A program made the translations under genes and the position numbers. Source: Haliscomenobacter sp. (GTDB lineage Bacteria; Bacteroidota; Bacteroidia; Chitinophagales; Saprospiraceae). From it: a stretch of DNA of 64,000 nt. Location: assembly GCF_016718685.1 (NCBI RefSeq), contig NZ_JADKCX010000007.1, positions 1 to 64,000 on the forward strand. The letters run 5' to 3'. Under the pieces are notes generated by a model that was not told the DNA's origin, did no database searches, and saw nothing but the letters and a program-made list of their open reading frames with translations. Shown one piece after another: positions 29,201 through 37,399 of this stretch. Numbering within the stretch: position 1 is the stretch's first letter; each line of letters starts with the position of its first letter.

Positions 29201-29516
29201 ACGGATGAACCTGGGGCCACTGGTAGGCACCCGCACCTGGGGTGGTTTGGTACATACCGCCGATACGCCAGGGTTTATCGATGGCGGGCGCATGGTGGCA
29301 CCACGGGGAGGTTTTTATGACGCCGATGGCAAATGGGCCATTGAAGGGGAAGGTATTCCGCCCGATATTCAGGTGCTCCAAACTCCTGCTGCCGTTATGA
29401 AAGGCAATGACCCCCAATTGGAGCGCGCCGTACAAGAGGCATTGAACCTGATGAAAACAAAAGGTGTTGTGTTGAAACCGGAACCAGCAGCACCGATCCG
29501 GTACAAACGCCCGTAG
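26286..29516 (+). CDS. tricorn-type S41 protease with beta-propellers and PDZ domain
   Basis: This 1076-residue exported protein has a signal peptide (MKQTIHLALLCLFLAQAPLLFAQ), two WD40/PD40-like beta-propellers (about 25-640, many FSPDGKSIAF / WSPDGKYIAY repeats), a tricorn core domain with the catalytic-His region (about 740, AVGHSYTSGGD), a PDZ domain (about 760-850) and an S41 serine peptidase core with NEMAGSGGD (about 960, nucleophile Ser) and EGEGIPPD (about 1020, Glu of the tetrad). Tricorn cuts short peptides, taking the products of larger proteases. The export signal implies a periplasmic peptidase here. A POT peptide transporter lies 3 kb further on. The gene is intact. Confidence 0.92.
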   Translation: MKQTIHLALLCLFLAQAPLLFAQGTRLLRQPSVSDKHIVFVYADDLWLVDREGGEARRLTAHEGTESFPHFSPDGKSIAFTGQYDGNTDVFVLPTEGGAPKRLTWHPGVDVVQGWMPDGKSVLFRSGRAGVPTRSNQFYSVPVEGGFEKMLPIPQAAFGEISENGQYAAYQPITFWDPEWRNYRGGQAQPIWILDLKDFSLIQTPQTDRERHTDPVWYKGQVYFLSERDYANNVWRFDPKSKDLKQISFHKDFDVKSIDACADRLVYEQGGYLHLLDPQSGKAKQLNIQVNADLNYARPRWEDVPASGLVNASLSPTGQRALFEHRGEIFTVPKENGDWRNLSQSSGAADRFPAWSPDGQKIAWFSDASGEYQLMIGDQAGLEKPRAIAIEKPTFFFRPAWSPDGKYIAYTDTHLRLWYVDVASGVSKKVDNEPYAHVARTMNPVWSPDSKWIAYSRLLNNLFKAIFLYNVETGKSYQITDGLADAITPIWDAGGKYLYFLASTDYALSSSWLDMSNFSNQVNRGLYVVVLSKKDASPFLPKSDEEEAKAETQGAAKDAGITVNIDVDVDGVQQRILPVNVPLRNYSSLVAGPKDYVFYLETVQNQPGSTLHRYNFKDRKAEVFLSPVNSAATSHDRKQLLYFGAGSWGIVKTEAMAKMGDGKLTLNLQTQVNPQEEWAQIFREGWRFQRDFLYVDNTHGAPWNEVYKWYRPWVDHVKHRTDLNYVVDILGGEVAVGHSYTSGGDFPDVKTVPVGLLGADLEMVNGLYRITKIYTGESWNPDLRAPLATPGIDARVGDYILEVNGKALKAPQNFYSLFEGTADKQIKLRLNQSPNPEGSRVVTVIPLANEGPLRSRDWVEGNRRKVDSLSKGQLAYIYVPNTGGPGFTYFNRYYFAQQDKKGAVIDERNNGGGSAADYMVDIMGRQLHGYFNSRVEGNRPFTQPQAGIWGPKVMIINEMAGSGGDLLPYLFKRMNLGPLVGTRTWGGLVHTADTPGFIDGGRMVAPRGGFYDADGKWAIEGEGIPPDIQVLQTPAAVMKGNDPQLERAVQEALNLMKTKGVVLKPEPAAPIRYKRP

Positions 29517-29691
29517 GGGCAACCCCATCAAGGTATTCAGAAAAATTGCAAAACCATCGAATGGTTCGCAGGAGCAGTTCAATTTTTAAACCTAAATAAT
29601 GAGCGTTGCGCGTTTTGCTCCAGCACGTTAAAGGCGGGCGACCAAAAGTCGCCTCATGTGAAATGCCTCAAAAAAACGAATAAATTTCACC

Positions 29692-30506
29692 ATGCCAAGC
29701 ATTCACGAACTCAGCACCTACCTCGAAACCATCGCTCCCTGCTCACTACCAGGAAGACTACGACAATTCCGGGTTACTTGTTGGTGATCCCCAAACCGAA
29801 ATTACTGGAGTCATGATTTCCCCTTGACGCTACCGAGGCCGTCATTGACGAAGCCGTAGCCAAAGGCTGCAATCTGGTCGTCGCCCACCACCCGATCATC
29901 TTCCACGGGCTCAAACGCCTGACCGGACGCAATTACGTGGAGCGCGTGGTGATCAAAGCCATTCGGGAGGGGGTGGCGCTGTACGCCATCCACACCAATC
30001 TGGACAATGTGTACCGGAACGGCGTCAATGGAAAAATTGCCGAAAAACTGGGGCTGGAAGGCACGCGCATCCTGGCTCAGAAGCCCTTGACCAAAAATGG
30101 TTTACCCGCGCCCGACCCAGAAGTAGGCTCGGGCATGATTGGCAACTTACCCGAACCCATGACCGAGACTGATTTTTTGCAAAAACTGAAAGACAACATG
30201 CTGGTCGGCTGCATCAAACACACCCCTTTGCGCGGGCGGATGGTACAATCGGTAGCCGTTTGTGGAGGGTCAGGAGGGTTCTTGTTACCCCGCGCCATTG
30301 CTGCCGGAGCCGATTTTTTCATCACCGCTGATTACAAGTACCACGAGTTTTTTGACGCGGATGGCCAAATTGTCATTGCCGACATCGGACATTATGAAAG
30401 TGAGCAATTTACCATCAATTTATTGTACGAGATTATTTCAAAAAAATATAGTAACTTTGCGCGCTATTGCACGAGCGTGAATACCAATCCCGTTCATTAT
30501 TTTTAA
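29692..30506 (+). CDS. Nif3-like dinuclear metal centre protein, short form (frameshifted)
   Basis: The reconstructed protein is about 271 residues of the Nif3/DUF34 family. The N-terminus MPSIHELSTYLETIAP, YDNSGLLVGDPQTEITG, the metal-binding AHHPIIFHGLKR and IHTNLDNV, and the C-terminal ITADYKYHEFFDADG and DIGHYESE are all family signatures. Two indels break the N-terminal part: near 29742 (CCC in ATCGCTCCCTGC) and an extra C at 29818-29821 (CCCC). Many Bacteroidota homologs are about 365 residues with a PII-like insertion before the GxGMIG segment; here RILAQK runs almost directly into PEVGSGMIGNLPEP, so the insertion is absent. The zinc-ribbon gene follows after 12 bases, the usual partner. 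The biochemical role is still debated. Confidence 0.85.
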
Positions 30507-30518
30507 CAACAACCAAAC

Positions 30519-31289
30519 ATGGCTAACGAAATTACTGTAGCAGAAAAGCTAAAAACGCTTTATCAGCTCCAACTCATCGACGCTCAAATTGGTGAAATTG
30601 AGGTGTTGAAGGGCGAACTGCCCATGGAAGTAAGTGATTTGGAAGATGATATCGTTGGTTTGGAGACCCGCCTGGAAAAGACGGTGACCAGCGTCAAAGA
30701 ATTGCAAACCATTGTGACTCGCTTCGCGACCAACATCAAGGAGGCAGAGGCGCTGAAAATCAAATACAAGACTCAACTCGACAACGTAAAAAACAACCGG
30801 GAATACGAAGCATTGACCAAGGAATTGGAAATGCAGGATCTCGATATCCAATTGGCGGAAAAGCGCATCAAACAAGCCAGATTGGACGTTGCCAAACAGG
30901 AAGAAAGCCAAGCGAATACGGAAGAGCGCCTGGCCAAAAAGAAAAAAGACCTGGAGGCCAAACAAGTTGAGTTGAACGAGATCATCTCTAAAACCGAGCA
31001 TCAAGAAAATGCTTTGCGCGCAGAATCAAATGCGGCTCGTGAGCACATCGAAGAGCGTTTGATCAAGGCCTACGATAAAATCCGTTCCTCTTACCGCAAT
31101 GGTTTGGCCGTGGTTACGGTTCAACGCGATTCTTGTGGCGGTTGCTTCAACAAAATCCCACCACAGGTTCAGTTGGAAATCTCCATGCGCAAGAAAATCA
31201 TCGCTTGTGAGCACTGCGGACGAATCCTGGTGGATGATTTGATCCTGACCGGAGATAAAATTGCCGAGCACCAGGGCGAACTGGTATAA
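30519..31289 (+). CDS. coiled-coil zinc-ribbon protein, partner of Nif3
   Basis: This 256-residue protein has a long antiparallel coiled coil (about 10-185, rich in Lys/Glu heptads such as KNNREYEALTKELEMQDLD) and a C-terminal C4 zinc ribbon (CGGC at about 205 and CEHCGR at about 230). It fits the zf-RING_7 family (PF02591), known from Chlamydia CT398 and often encoded beside nif3. It starts 12 bases after the Nif3 stop, so they share a transcript. It probably bridges proteins or nucleic acid through its arm; no enzymatic motif is present. The gene is intact. Confidence 0.9.
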   Translation: MANEITVAEKLKTLYQLQLIDAQIGEIEVLKGELPMEVSDLEDDIVGLETRLEKTVTSVKELQTIVTRFATNIKEAEALKIKYKTQLDNVKNNREYEALTKELEMQDLDIQLAEKRIKQARLDVAKQEESQANTEERLAKKKKDLEAKQVELNEIISKTEHQENALRAESNAAREHIEERLIKAYDKIRSSYRNGLAVVTVQRDSCGGCFNKIPPQVQLEISMRKKIIACEHCGRILVDDLILTGDKIAEHQGELV

Positions 31290-31318
31290 ACGCCCATAAA
31301 AATTGAGCGATAAAAATA

Positions 31319-31356
31319 CAATAGATCGCAACTTGTTATCAGGTTGCGATCTATTG
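31319..31356. terminator. bidirectional hairpin terminator
   Basis: CAATAGATCGCAAC (31319-31332) and GTTGCGATCTATTG (31343-31356) are perfect reverse complements with a ten-base loop. The minus strand continues TATTTTTATC, so it mainly ends the Omp28 gene, while CTTTTTATTG lies somewhat downstream on the plus strand. Confidence 0.8.
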
Positions 31357-31370
31357 CATTTATAGCCTTT

Positions 31371-32195
31371 TTATTGTACTACCTTCACCTCACTCACCTG
31401 CAAAATATCCAATTTGCTCCCACCCAGGTGCGCAAAAGCGATTACGCTACAATTTTTTTCGATCCAGTTAGCCGGGATAAAAAAGGGATAAGCCCGCGTA
31501 GCCTTCTTTTTGCTACTCAAATCAGCACCAATCGGTTCGCCATCAAAAGGAGTCAACATATCGCGTAAATTGTGGCGATGGGAATAATCAGCGGTTTTAC
31601 CATCGGGGGTTAGTTGCACGTCCACAACGCTGTCTTCGGCCAACATTACACTCAGACGGATGTCTTCCTGGGGCAGCGGGAGCAATGCTTCGGTCTCGAC
31701 ACTCACCTGCAAGCCACGCGTAACGGGATTGTAGGTGATGCTCAACTTTACCTCCACCACCGGCGGAGCAGCCAGTTCTTGCGCAATAAATCCGGCCCAT
31801 TGGGAGCGCCCCAACTGTAAGTCAAATTCTCCGTCATACAATTTTCGGTTGATTACCGCCGAAGGATATCCCACGGGTCTAAGCAACAGGTTAATGATGG
31901 CATCTCCTTCCGGAGTGCGAAAATCGTATTTGCTATCGGGGTAAGGCGGTGCAAAAGACCCCGCGTGGATACCTACTGAAATCAACTGGTCTTTGTACAA
32001 TTCCCGCAAATTGAGCACCTCCACCGTACCGGCCGGACAGTTCACGCAACGCACTCCGGTGAATTCTTCGATCAGTACGCGGCGTTTGGTGGTGTTGGGA
32101 TTGCCGCCTGGTTCGAGCGGAGTAATCACCGGGGGGATTTCTTCACAAGCAAATAAGGACAGGACCAATAAAATGGGTAGGATGAGCAGGCGCAT
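31371..32195 (-). CDS. Omp28-family outer-membrane lipoprotein
   Basis: This 274-residue lipoprotein has a short signal with lipobox LFAC (Cys about 17). A thioredoxin-like domain follows, with EEFTGVRCVNCPAG (about 43-56), the CxxC characteristic of Omp28-related proteins (PF11551), then HAGSFAPPYP and the cis-Pro region VGYPSAVINR. The C-terminal part is a beta-sandwich. Omp28 was described as an outer-membrane protein of Porphyromonas gingivalis, and related proteins are common T9SS-era Bacteroidota surface proteins. A redox role for CxxC is possible but unproven. The gene is monocistronic between a convergent terminator and the POT transporter. Confidence 0.88.
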   Translation of the reverse strand: MRLLILPILLVLSLFACEEIPPVITPLEPGGNPNTTKRRVLIEEFTGVRCVNCPAGTVEVLNLRELYKDQLISVGIHAGSFAPPYPDSKYDFRTPEGDAIINLLLRPVGYPSAVINRKLYDGEFDLQLGRSQWAGFIAQELAAPPVVEVKLSITYNPVTRGLQVSVETEALLPLPQEDIRLSVMLAEDSVVDVQLTPDGKTADYSHRHNLRDMLTPFDGEPIGADLSSKKKATRAYPFFIPANWIEKNCSVIAFAHLGGSKLDILQVSEVKVVQ

Positions 32196-32477
32196 ATGTA
32201 GTTTTTTATTTCAAGGCGAAAATCAGGTATTTATAGCTTAAAAGCCAATGATTGAGCTGGCATTTTGTTCATTATGTCTTCATCTTGACGAGTTGAAAGT
32301 ATTAGAGCACAGCGATAAGTGTTGTAATCAACCCTCACCTGCCGACAATTTGCGCGATTTCCAGTAATTCTCAAGGTAAATAAGTGAATATCCCTATCTT
32401 TAGCAGCAGGTGCACACCTTTGGATGAAAGCTGCACTGTGATGCAAATAATTTACTGACACACTTACGGGTTAACGT

Positions 32478-33962
32478 ATGAGCAAAGGATTCTTTGGGCA
32501 TCCTGCTGGATTGTCCACACTGTTTTTTACCGAAATGTGGGAGCGTTTTTCCTATTATGGGATGCGTGCCATTTTGATTCTGTTCATGACCGCTTCGGTT
32601 GCGGAGAAAGGTTTAGGAATTGACCCCCAAAATGCCGGGGCCATTTATGGCTTGTACACCGCTTCGGTTTATTTGCTTTCGCTGCCGGGAGGCTGGCTGG
32701 CCGATAATGTCTTTGGGCAGCGCAAGGCGGTCTGGTATGGTGGTATCTTCATCATGATTGGGCACCTGATTCTGGCCATTCCTGGTAACGTTCCGATATT
32801 TGTCTTGGGCTTGGCTTTTGTAGCCATGGGCACAGGCATGTTGAAACCCAACATCAGTACCATGGTTGGCGACCTGTATCCAGAGGGTGGCGTGAGGCGA
32901 GACCAGGGGTTTTCGGTTTTTTATATGGGCATCAATTTAGGCTCTTTTTTGGGGCAAATCATCGTTCCTTTGCTGGCAAGCTACAATTGGCACATGGGAT
33001 TTGGGGTAGCGGCAATAGGAATGTTTTTTGGCTTGCTGCAATACAAACTTACTCAAGGCAATTTGCATGAGCTGGGCATCAAAACCAAGTTAAAAGAAGA
33101 GAAGGACGAAGGGGTAATCATGGGCAAGAGCAACCGCACTTTGGCCATCATTTTCACCATTGGACTCATCGGTATTTTGTTCCTGTTGAATGATTACAAA
33201 GTAATCGACTTGAGCACTTTTGTAGGGGTGGCACAAGGCGTGGGGATCATCATCGCAGCGGTAACTTTCTTTTACCTCCTATACATCATTGTGGCTGGTG
33301 GACTGAATGTCGTAGAAAAAAAGAGGGTGCTGGTCATTTTTTTCTTGTTCGTCGGGGCCGTTTTATTCTGGTCAGGATTTGAACAAGCAGGTTCATCCCT
33401 CAATCTTTTTGCCCAGGATTTCACCGATCGAAGGATTGGCTCCTGGGAAATGCCCGCTGGGATGCTCCAAAGTGTCAATGCACTGGCGATCATCCTGTTT
33501 GCCCCTATTGTGGGTTGGATATGGGTGAAACTGGCGGCTAAAAACCTCAACCCCAATACACCCATCAAATTTGGGATTGGCCTGATCATGATGGGGCTGG
33601 GTTTTGTAGTCATGTATTTTGCCGCACAAATTGCTGCAGCAGGCACCATGGCCGGGATGGGCTGGTTGTGGTTTACTTACTTTTTGCACTCGATCGGTGA
33701 GTTGACCTTGAGTCCGGTCGGATTGAGTGCTACCACCAAATTATCGCCCAAACGCTACACTGGGCAGTTGATGGGCATCTGGTTTGTAGGTACCGCACTG
33801 GGGAACCTGGTGGCAGGTCTGTTTGCCGGTGGGGTGGATGTAAAAAACCCCAGCCAAATGCCACCTTTATTCATGTCGGTAGTCATTTTTGGGGTAGTTT
33901 CTGGTCTCTTGTTTTTCTTATTTAGTCCAATTTTGAAAAAATGGATGGGCGATGTGAAATAA
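32478..33962 (+). CDS. POT-family proton-coupled oligopeptide transporter
   Basis: This 494-residue inner-membrane transporter with about 14 helices has the POT/PTR signature: TEMWERFSYYGMRAILILFM (ExxER, proton coupling, about 14-33), GGWLADNVFGQRKAVWYGG (motif of the second and third helices), GTGMLKPNISTMVGDLY (about 117-133) and GFEQAG on helix 7. It imports di- and tripeptides with protons. Context: the periplasmic tricorn-type protease at 26286 could produce such peptides; this link is inferred from location only. A box TATCTTTA at 32394 is one base off the -7 consensus. The gene is intact. Confidence 0.93.
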   Translation: MSKGFFGHPAGLSTLFFTEMWERFSYYGMRAILILFMTASVAEKGLGIDPQNAGAIYGLYTASVYLLSLPGGWLADNVFGQRKAVWYGGIFIMIGHLILAIPGNVPIFVLGLAFVAMGTGMLKPNISTMVGDLYPEGGVRRDQGFSVFYMGINLGSFLGQIIVPLLASYNWHMGFGVAAIGMFFGLLQYKLTQGNLHELGIKTKLKEEKDEGVIMGKSNRTLAIIFTIGLIGILFLLNDYKVIDLSTFVGVAQGVGIIIAAVTFFYLLYIIVAGGLNVVEKKRVLVIFFLFVGAVLFWSGFEQAGSSLNLFAQDFTDRRIGSWEMPAGMLQSVNALAIILFAPIVGWIWVKLAAKNLNPNTPIKFGIGLIMMGLGFVVMYFAAQIAAAGTMAGMGWLWFTYFLHSIGELTLSPVGLSATTKLSPKRYTGQLMGIWFVGTALGNLVAGLFAGGVDVKNPSQMPPLFMSVVIFGVVSGLLFFLFSPILKKWMGDVK

Positions 33963-33984
33963 ACGTGCTTCTTCTTTGATAAAA

Positions 33985-34035
33985 AACTCGGAACCGACAC
34001 TGGGTCTGCAAACGCTGAGTTTCCAGTGTCGGTTT
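33985..34035 (+). terminator. hairpin after the POT gene, with interleaved second stem
   Basis: AACCGACACTGG (33993-34004) pairs with CCAGTGTCGGTT (34024-34035). In addition AAACTC (33985-33990) is complementary to GAGTTT (34018-34023), which lies inside the loop, the order expected for an H-type pseudoknot. No T-tract follows, so a classical terminator is uncertain. Confidence 0.55.
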
Positions 34036-34122
34036 CAATCTATAATTGTAGCTCATTGCGTTTAAAACAATCCACGCTATAAAATCGTTTATTCAGGCAT
34101 ACGACTGTTAAAAACACCCGCA

Positions 34123-34770
34123 ATGAAATGCCTGACCATGTTGCTGTGGCTAAGTGCTTGTTTAGCCTTGAGCAACACTATAGCAGCCCAAAATAATCCT
34201 TGGAAATTTCGCCACGACCACAATGGCGTGCAAGTCTATACCCGCAAGGATAGTGCCACCGGAATTTTGGAATTGAAACTCCGCACCGAGGTGCGCGCCA
34301 GCCTAAATGCAGTAGTGGCATTGGCGACCGACATCCCCAATCTAAAAAACTGGGCCTATCGTCTCAAAGAATCTCATCTGGTGCGCGGCGTCAATGAAAC
34401 GGAGGGGTATTTGTACATGCGTACCGATTTTCCGCTTCCTTTTTCCGACCGCGATATGGTCGTCCATTACGTCATGAAGCAAGATCCTAGCACCAAACAG
34501 GTTACCTCCGTGAGCAAATCTGCCCATCACTTGATCCCGGAAAAGGAGGGCGTTGTGCGCATTAAAATCCTGGAGACCAAGTGGACGTATACACCGCTAC
34601 CCAGCGGGCTGGTTCGGCTGGAATATCAACTCAAATCCGATCCCGCCGGGAATATTCCAAAGTGGCTGGTCAACCTGGCAGCTGATGACGGCCCCGTAAA
34701 AAGTATCATGGGACTCAAACAGCAATTGGGCAAATATGAGAAAGCAAATGTGGGTTTTCTGCGGGAGTAA
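34123..34770 (+). CDS. secreted START-domain protein
   Basis: This 215-residue protein has a signal peptide (MKCLTMLLWLSACLALSNTIAAQ) and a START/Bet-v1-like lipid-binding fold: WKFRHDHNGVQVYTRKD at the start, DIPNLKNWAYRLKES in the middle, TDFPLPFSDRDMVVHYVM, then the long C-terminal helix from KWLVNLAADDGP. START domains bind a hydrophobic ligand in a cavity; the ligand is unknown. The signal peptide places it in the periplasm. The gene converges on the last permease of the array with a gap of 61 bases that contains nothing evident. Confidence 0.87.
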   Translation: MKCLTMLLWLSACLALSNTIAAQNNPWKFRHDHNGVQVYTRKDSATGILELKLRTEVRASLNAVVALATDIPNLKNWAYRLKESHLVRGVNETEGYLYMRTDFPLPFSDRDMVVHYVMKQDPSTKQVTSVSKSAHHLIPEKEGVVRIKILETKWTYTPLPSGLVRLEYQLKSDPAGNIPKWLVNLAADDGPVKSIMGLKQQLGKYEKANVGFLRE

Positions 34771-34831
34771 GTTGGGGCTTGGAACTGCGTAATTGCAGGG
34801 AAAACACAACTTATACCCATCGGGACATGCG

Positions 34832-37225
34832 CTACTCGCTTCGCAAACTTTTCACCGGATTCGCCAGCGCAGCCTTCACACTTTGGAAACTGATCGTTAA
34901 AAACGCGATCCCAATGGCCAGCACTCCTGCCAAAACAAACATCCACCATTGCACTTCCACCCGGTACGCAAAATCCTCCAACCATTGCCGCATCAAATAC
35001 CAGGCAAGGGGGGAGGCGATGAGCATCGCGACGATGACCAGTTTGAGAAAATCTTTGGCCAAAAGGGTGGTAATGCCCGCTACCGAAGCGCCCAACACCT
35101 TGCGAATGCCGATTTCCTTGGTGCGTTTGGCTGCCGCAAAAGTGGCCAACCCAAACATCCCTACGCAGGCAATAAAAATGGCCAGTGCCGAGAACAAGCT
35201 AAAAATCCGCCCTTGTCGCGCTTCACTCAGGTACAAGCTATTGAGGGATTCATCCAAAAACTGATATTGGAAAGGAAAAGCAGGGGACAATTTCCCCCAA
35301 ATATCCCCCACCGCCGCAATGGATTTTTCAATGGGCTGTTCATTAGGATCAAGGCGAATAGCATAACTGCCCGACCAATTGGCCTGCATGATCACCAGGG
35401 GTTCAACCCGATCGCGCAAGGAAGAAAAATGGTAATCGGCCACCACACCCACAATCCGTTTGGGAATGCTGTCAAACATGGTTTCGGTGATGATTTTTCC
35501 AACAATGGCTTCGGGTTGATACCCCATTTGTAGGGCGGCTGAGCGATTGATCAAGGCTGCATGGGTAGAATCGGAAGCAAAGTCGCGGGAAAAATCGCGC
35601 CCAGCCAGGAGTTGAATCCCAAAGGTTTCTGAAAAATCATTGTCCACATAAGTCACCCGCATCTTGGCGATTTCATCCCGGCCCTCCAGTTTGAAGTTGA
35701 GGGCATCATGGAAGCCTCCGGGGGTGCCTCCCGTACGGGTGAAGGCCGCTACTCCAGGCGTCTCTTTCAACAACGCTTCAAAAGTGCTGCGTTTTTGGTA
35801 CACATCCGGGTTGTCGGTATTGACCAGCAGGATGTTTTCGCGCTGGTAACCAAGGTCTTTTTTACCCAAAAAATTCAATTGCCGATGGATCAGGATGGTG
35901 CCACAAATGAGCACAATCGACAAGCCAAATTGGAAAACCACCAAACCTTTGCGCACGGTTTCCTGCCCCATGCCCTTGCTCAGTTGTCCGCGTAAGGCAT
36001 TCACCGGGCGGAAGGAAGCCAGTAACGTAGCGGGATAAAAGCCCGCCAAAACTCCAAACACCAACACGACCGCAGGCACAATCAAGGCCACTTGCCACCA
36101 TGAAAGATTGAGTCGAATGGGGCTGCCAAAGAGGGTCTCAAAAGCAGGCATCGCAAGATACACGCCCAGCAAAGCCAGGGTCACCCCGCAGAGGGTCAGC
36201 AACAAACTTTCACCCAAAAATTGTACTCGGATGCGCCCTACAGTAGCACCCAGGGCTTTTTGTACACCAATCTCGCGACTGCGCTCGGTTGCCCGGGCGG
36301 TGGATAAGTTGACGTAATTGGCCCCTGCCACCAACAGCAAAACCAGAGCGGCAAAACCAAACAATTTCATGGCTGCTTGATTGCCGTGGGGAATCAAATC
36401 GTACCGAACATCCTTGCTAAAATAAACCTTGCGCAAGGGTTGCAGGCGCAAGCCAATTGGCGCACCCATTGTCGCAAAATCTTCTCTAAAATATTTATCC
36501 ATGAACCACTCGAAGCGGCTTTCTACTTTTTGGGCACTCACTCCGGGTTTGAGGCGGGCATAGGTAATCAGGCAACTGTTCCACCAATCCGTCCAGTATT
36601 GGCGGGTCGTTTCGGCGGTTTTCATCGAAAGCATCAGTTCAAAATCAAAATGGGTATTGGCGGGAAAATCTTCCAATATCCCGGTGACCTGCGCATCGAT
36701 GGCATTGTCAATTTTGACAATTTGCCCCATCGCTTTGGACTCAGAACCAAAATAGCGGCGGGCAGTTTCGCGGGTGAGCACCAGGCTGCCAGGTTTTTCC
36801 AGGGCAGTTTTAGGGTTGCCCGCGTACATTTTAAGTTCAAAAAAGGGAATAAAGCGGGCATCGCCCCAAGCCATTTTTTTCTCCTCAAACACCTGGTTTT
36901 TGTTCAAACGCAGCAGGCTTTCGCCGCGCATAAAACGCACCGTCTCCTCAATTTGCCCTTCAAAATCGGTTTGTAAGGCCGCCGCATAGTTGGGGGCCGT
37001 AATGCCAATTTCATAGGGCGTATCCTTCAGTCCCGATACCCGCAATACCCGAAAAGTACGCTCCGGTGCAGGCAAAAACCGATCGGTTTTCCATTCTCCG
37101 ATCACGTAAAAAGCTATGAAGGCGGCAGCAGCCAAACCTACGGCTAAACCTAAAATATTGAGCCCGGTGAAGAGGCGGTTTTTGGCGAGGTTGCGCAGGG
37201 CGAGGAGGAGGTGATTGCGGAACAT
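34832..37225 (-). CDS. MacB/FtsX-type ABC transporter permease, copy 5 of the array
   Basis: This permease of about 797 residues has the duplicated Bacteroidota architecture: an N-terminal helix after MFRNHLLLALRNLAKNRLFT, a periplasmic MacB-PCD domain, three FtsX helices, a second helix and periplasmic domain, and three more FtsX helices, with the conserved RTKEIGIRKVLGASV after helix 8 and an end NPVKSLRSE. I use the ATG at 37225 because all five paralogs start M-(F/L/W)-x-N-x-L near it; the 44-codon extension upstream looks non-coding. These permeases normally act with a LolD/MacB-like ATPase in export, lipoprotein release or stress sensing, but no ATPase gene is here. The gene is intact. 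Confidence 0.9.
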   Translation of the reverse strand: MFRNHLLLALRNLAKNRLFTGLNILGLAVGLAAAAFIAFYVIGEWKTDRFLPAPERTFRVLRVSGLKDTPYEIGITAPNYAAALQTDFEGQIEETVRFMRGESLLRLNKNQVFEEKKMAWGDARFIPFFELKMYAGNPKTALEKPGSLVLTRETARRYFGSESKAMGQIVKIDNAIDAQVTGILEDFPANTHFDFELMLSMKTAETTRQYWTDWWNSCLITYARLKPGVSAQKVESRFEWFMDKYFREDFATMGAPIGLRLQPLRKVYFSKDVRYDLIPHGNQAAMKLFGFAALVLLLVAGANYVNLSTARATERSREIGVQKALGATVGRIRVQFLGESLLLTLCGVTLALLGVYLAMPAFETLFGSPIRLNLSWWQVALIVPAVVLVFGVLAGFYPATLLASFRPVNALRGQLSKGMGQETVRKGLVVFQFGLSIVLICGTILIHRQLNFLGKKDLGYQRENILLVNTDNPDVYQKRSTFEALLKETPGVAAFTRTGGTPGGFHDALNFKLEGRDEIAKMRVTYVDNDFSETFGIQLLAGRDFSRDFASDSTHAALINRSAALQMGYQPEAIVGKIITETMFDSIPKRIVGVVADYHFSSLRDRVEPLVIMQANWSGSYAIRLDPNEQPIEKSIAAVGDIWGKLSPAFPFQYQFLDESLNSLYLSEARQGRIFSLFSALAIFIACVGMFGLATFAAAKRTKEIGIRKVLGASVAGITTLLAKDFLKLVIVAMLIASPLAWYLMRQWLEDFAYRVEVQWWMFVLAGVLAIGIAFLTISFQSVKAALANPVKSLRSE

Positions 37226-37399
37226 GGTGAACGGATTTATGGATTTTCCTGAAACATGATTGACAAAAGCAAAAGGTTGCTGAAGTGTTTCTAAGGTGAC
37301 CGGGGTCCAGGTGCGGCGCAAAACATGAGCGCTTATGAACCACCTTAGACAGCTCAATTTTTATCTTCAACCAGATTAACACCTTTAGGAATTATTCGC

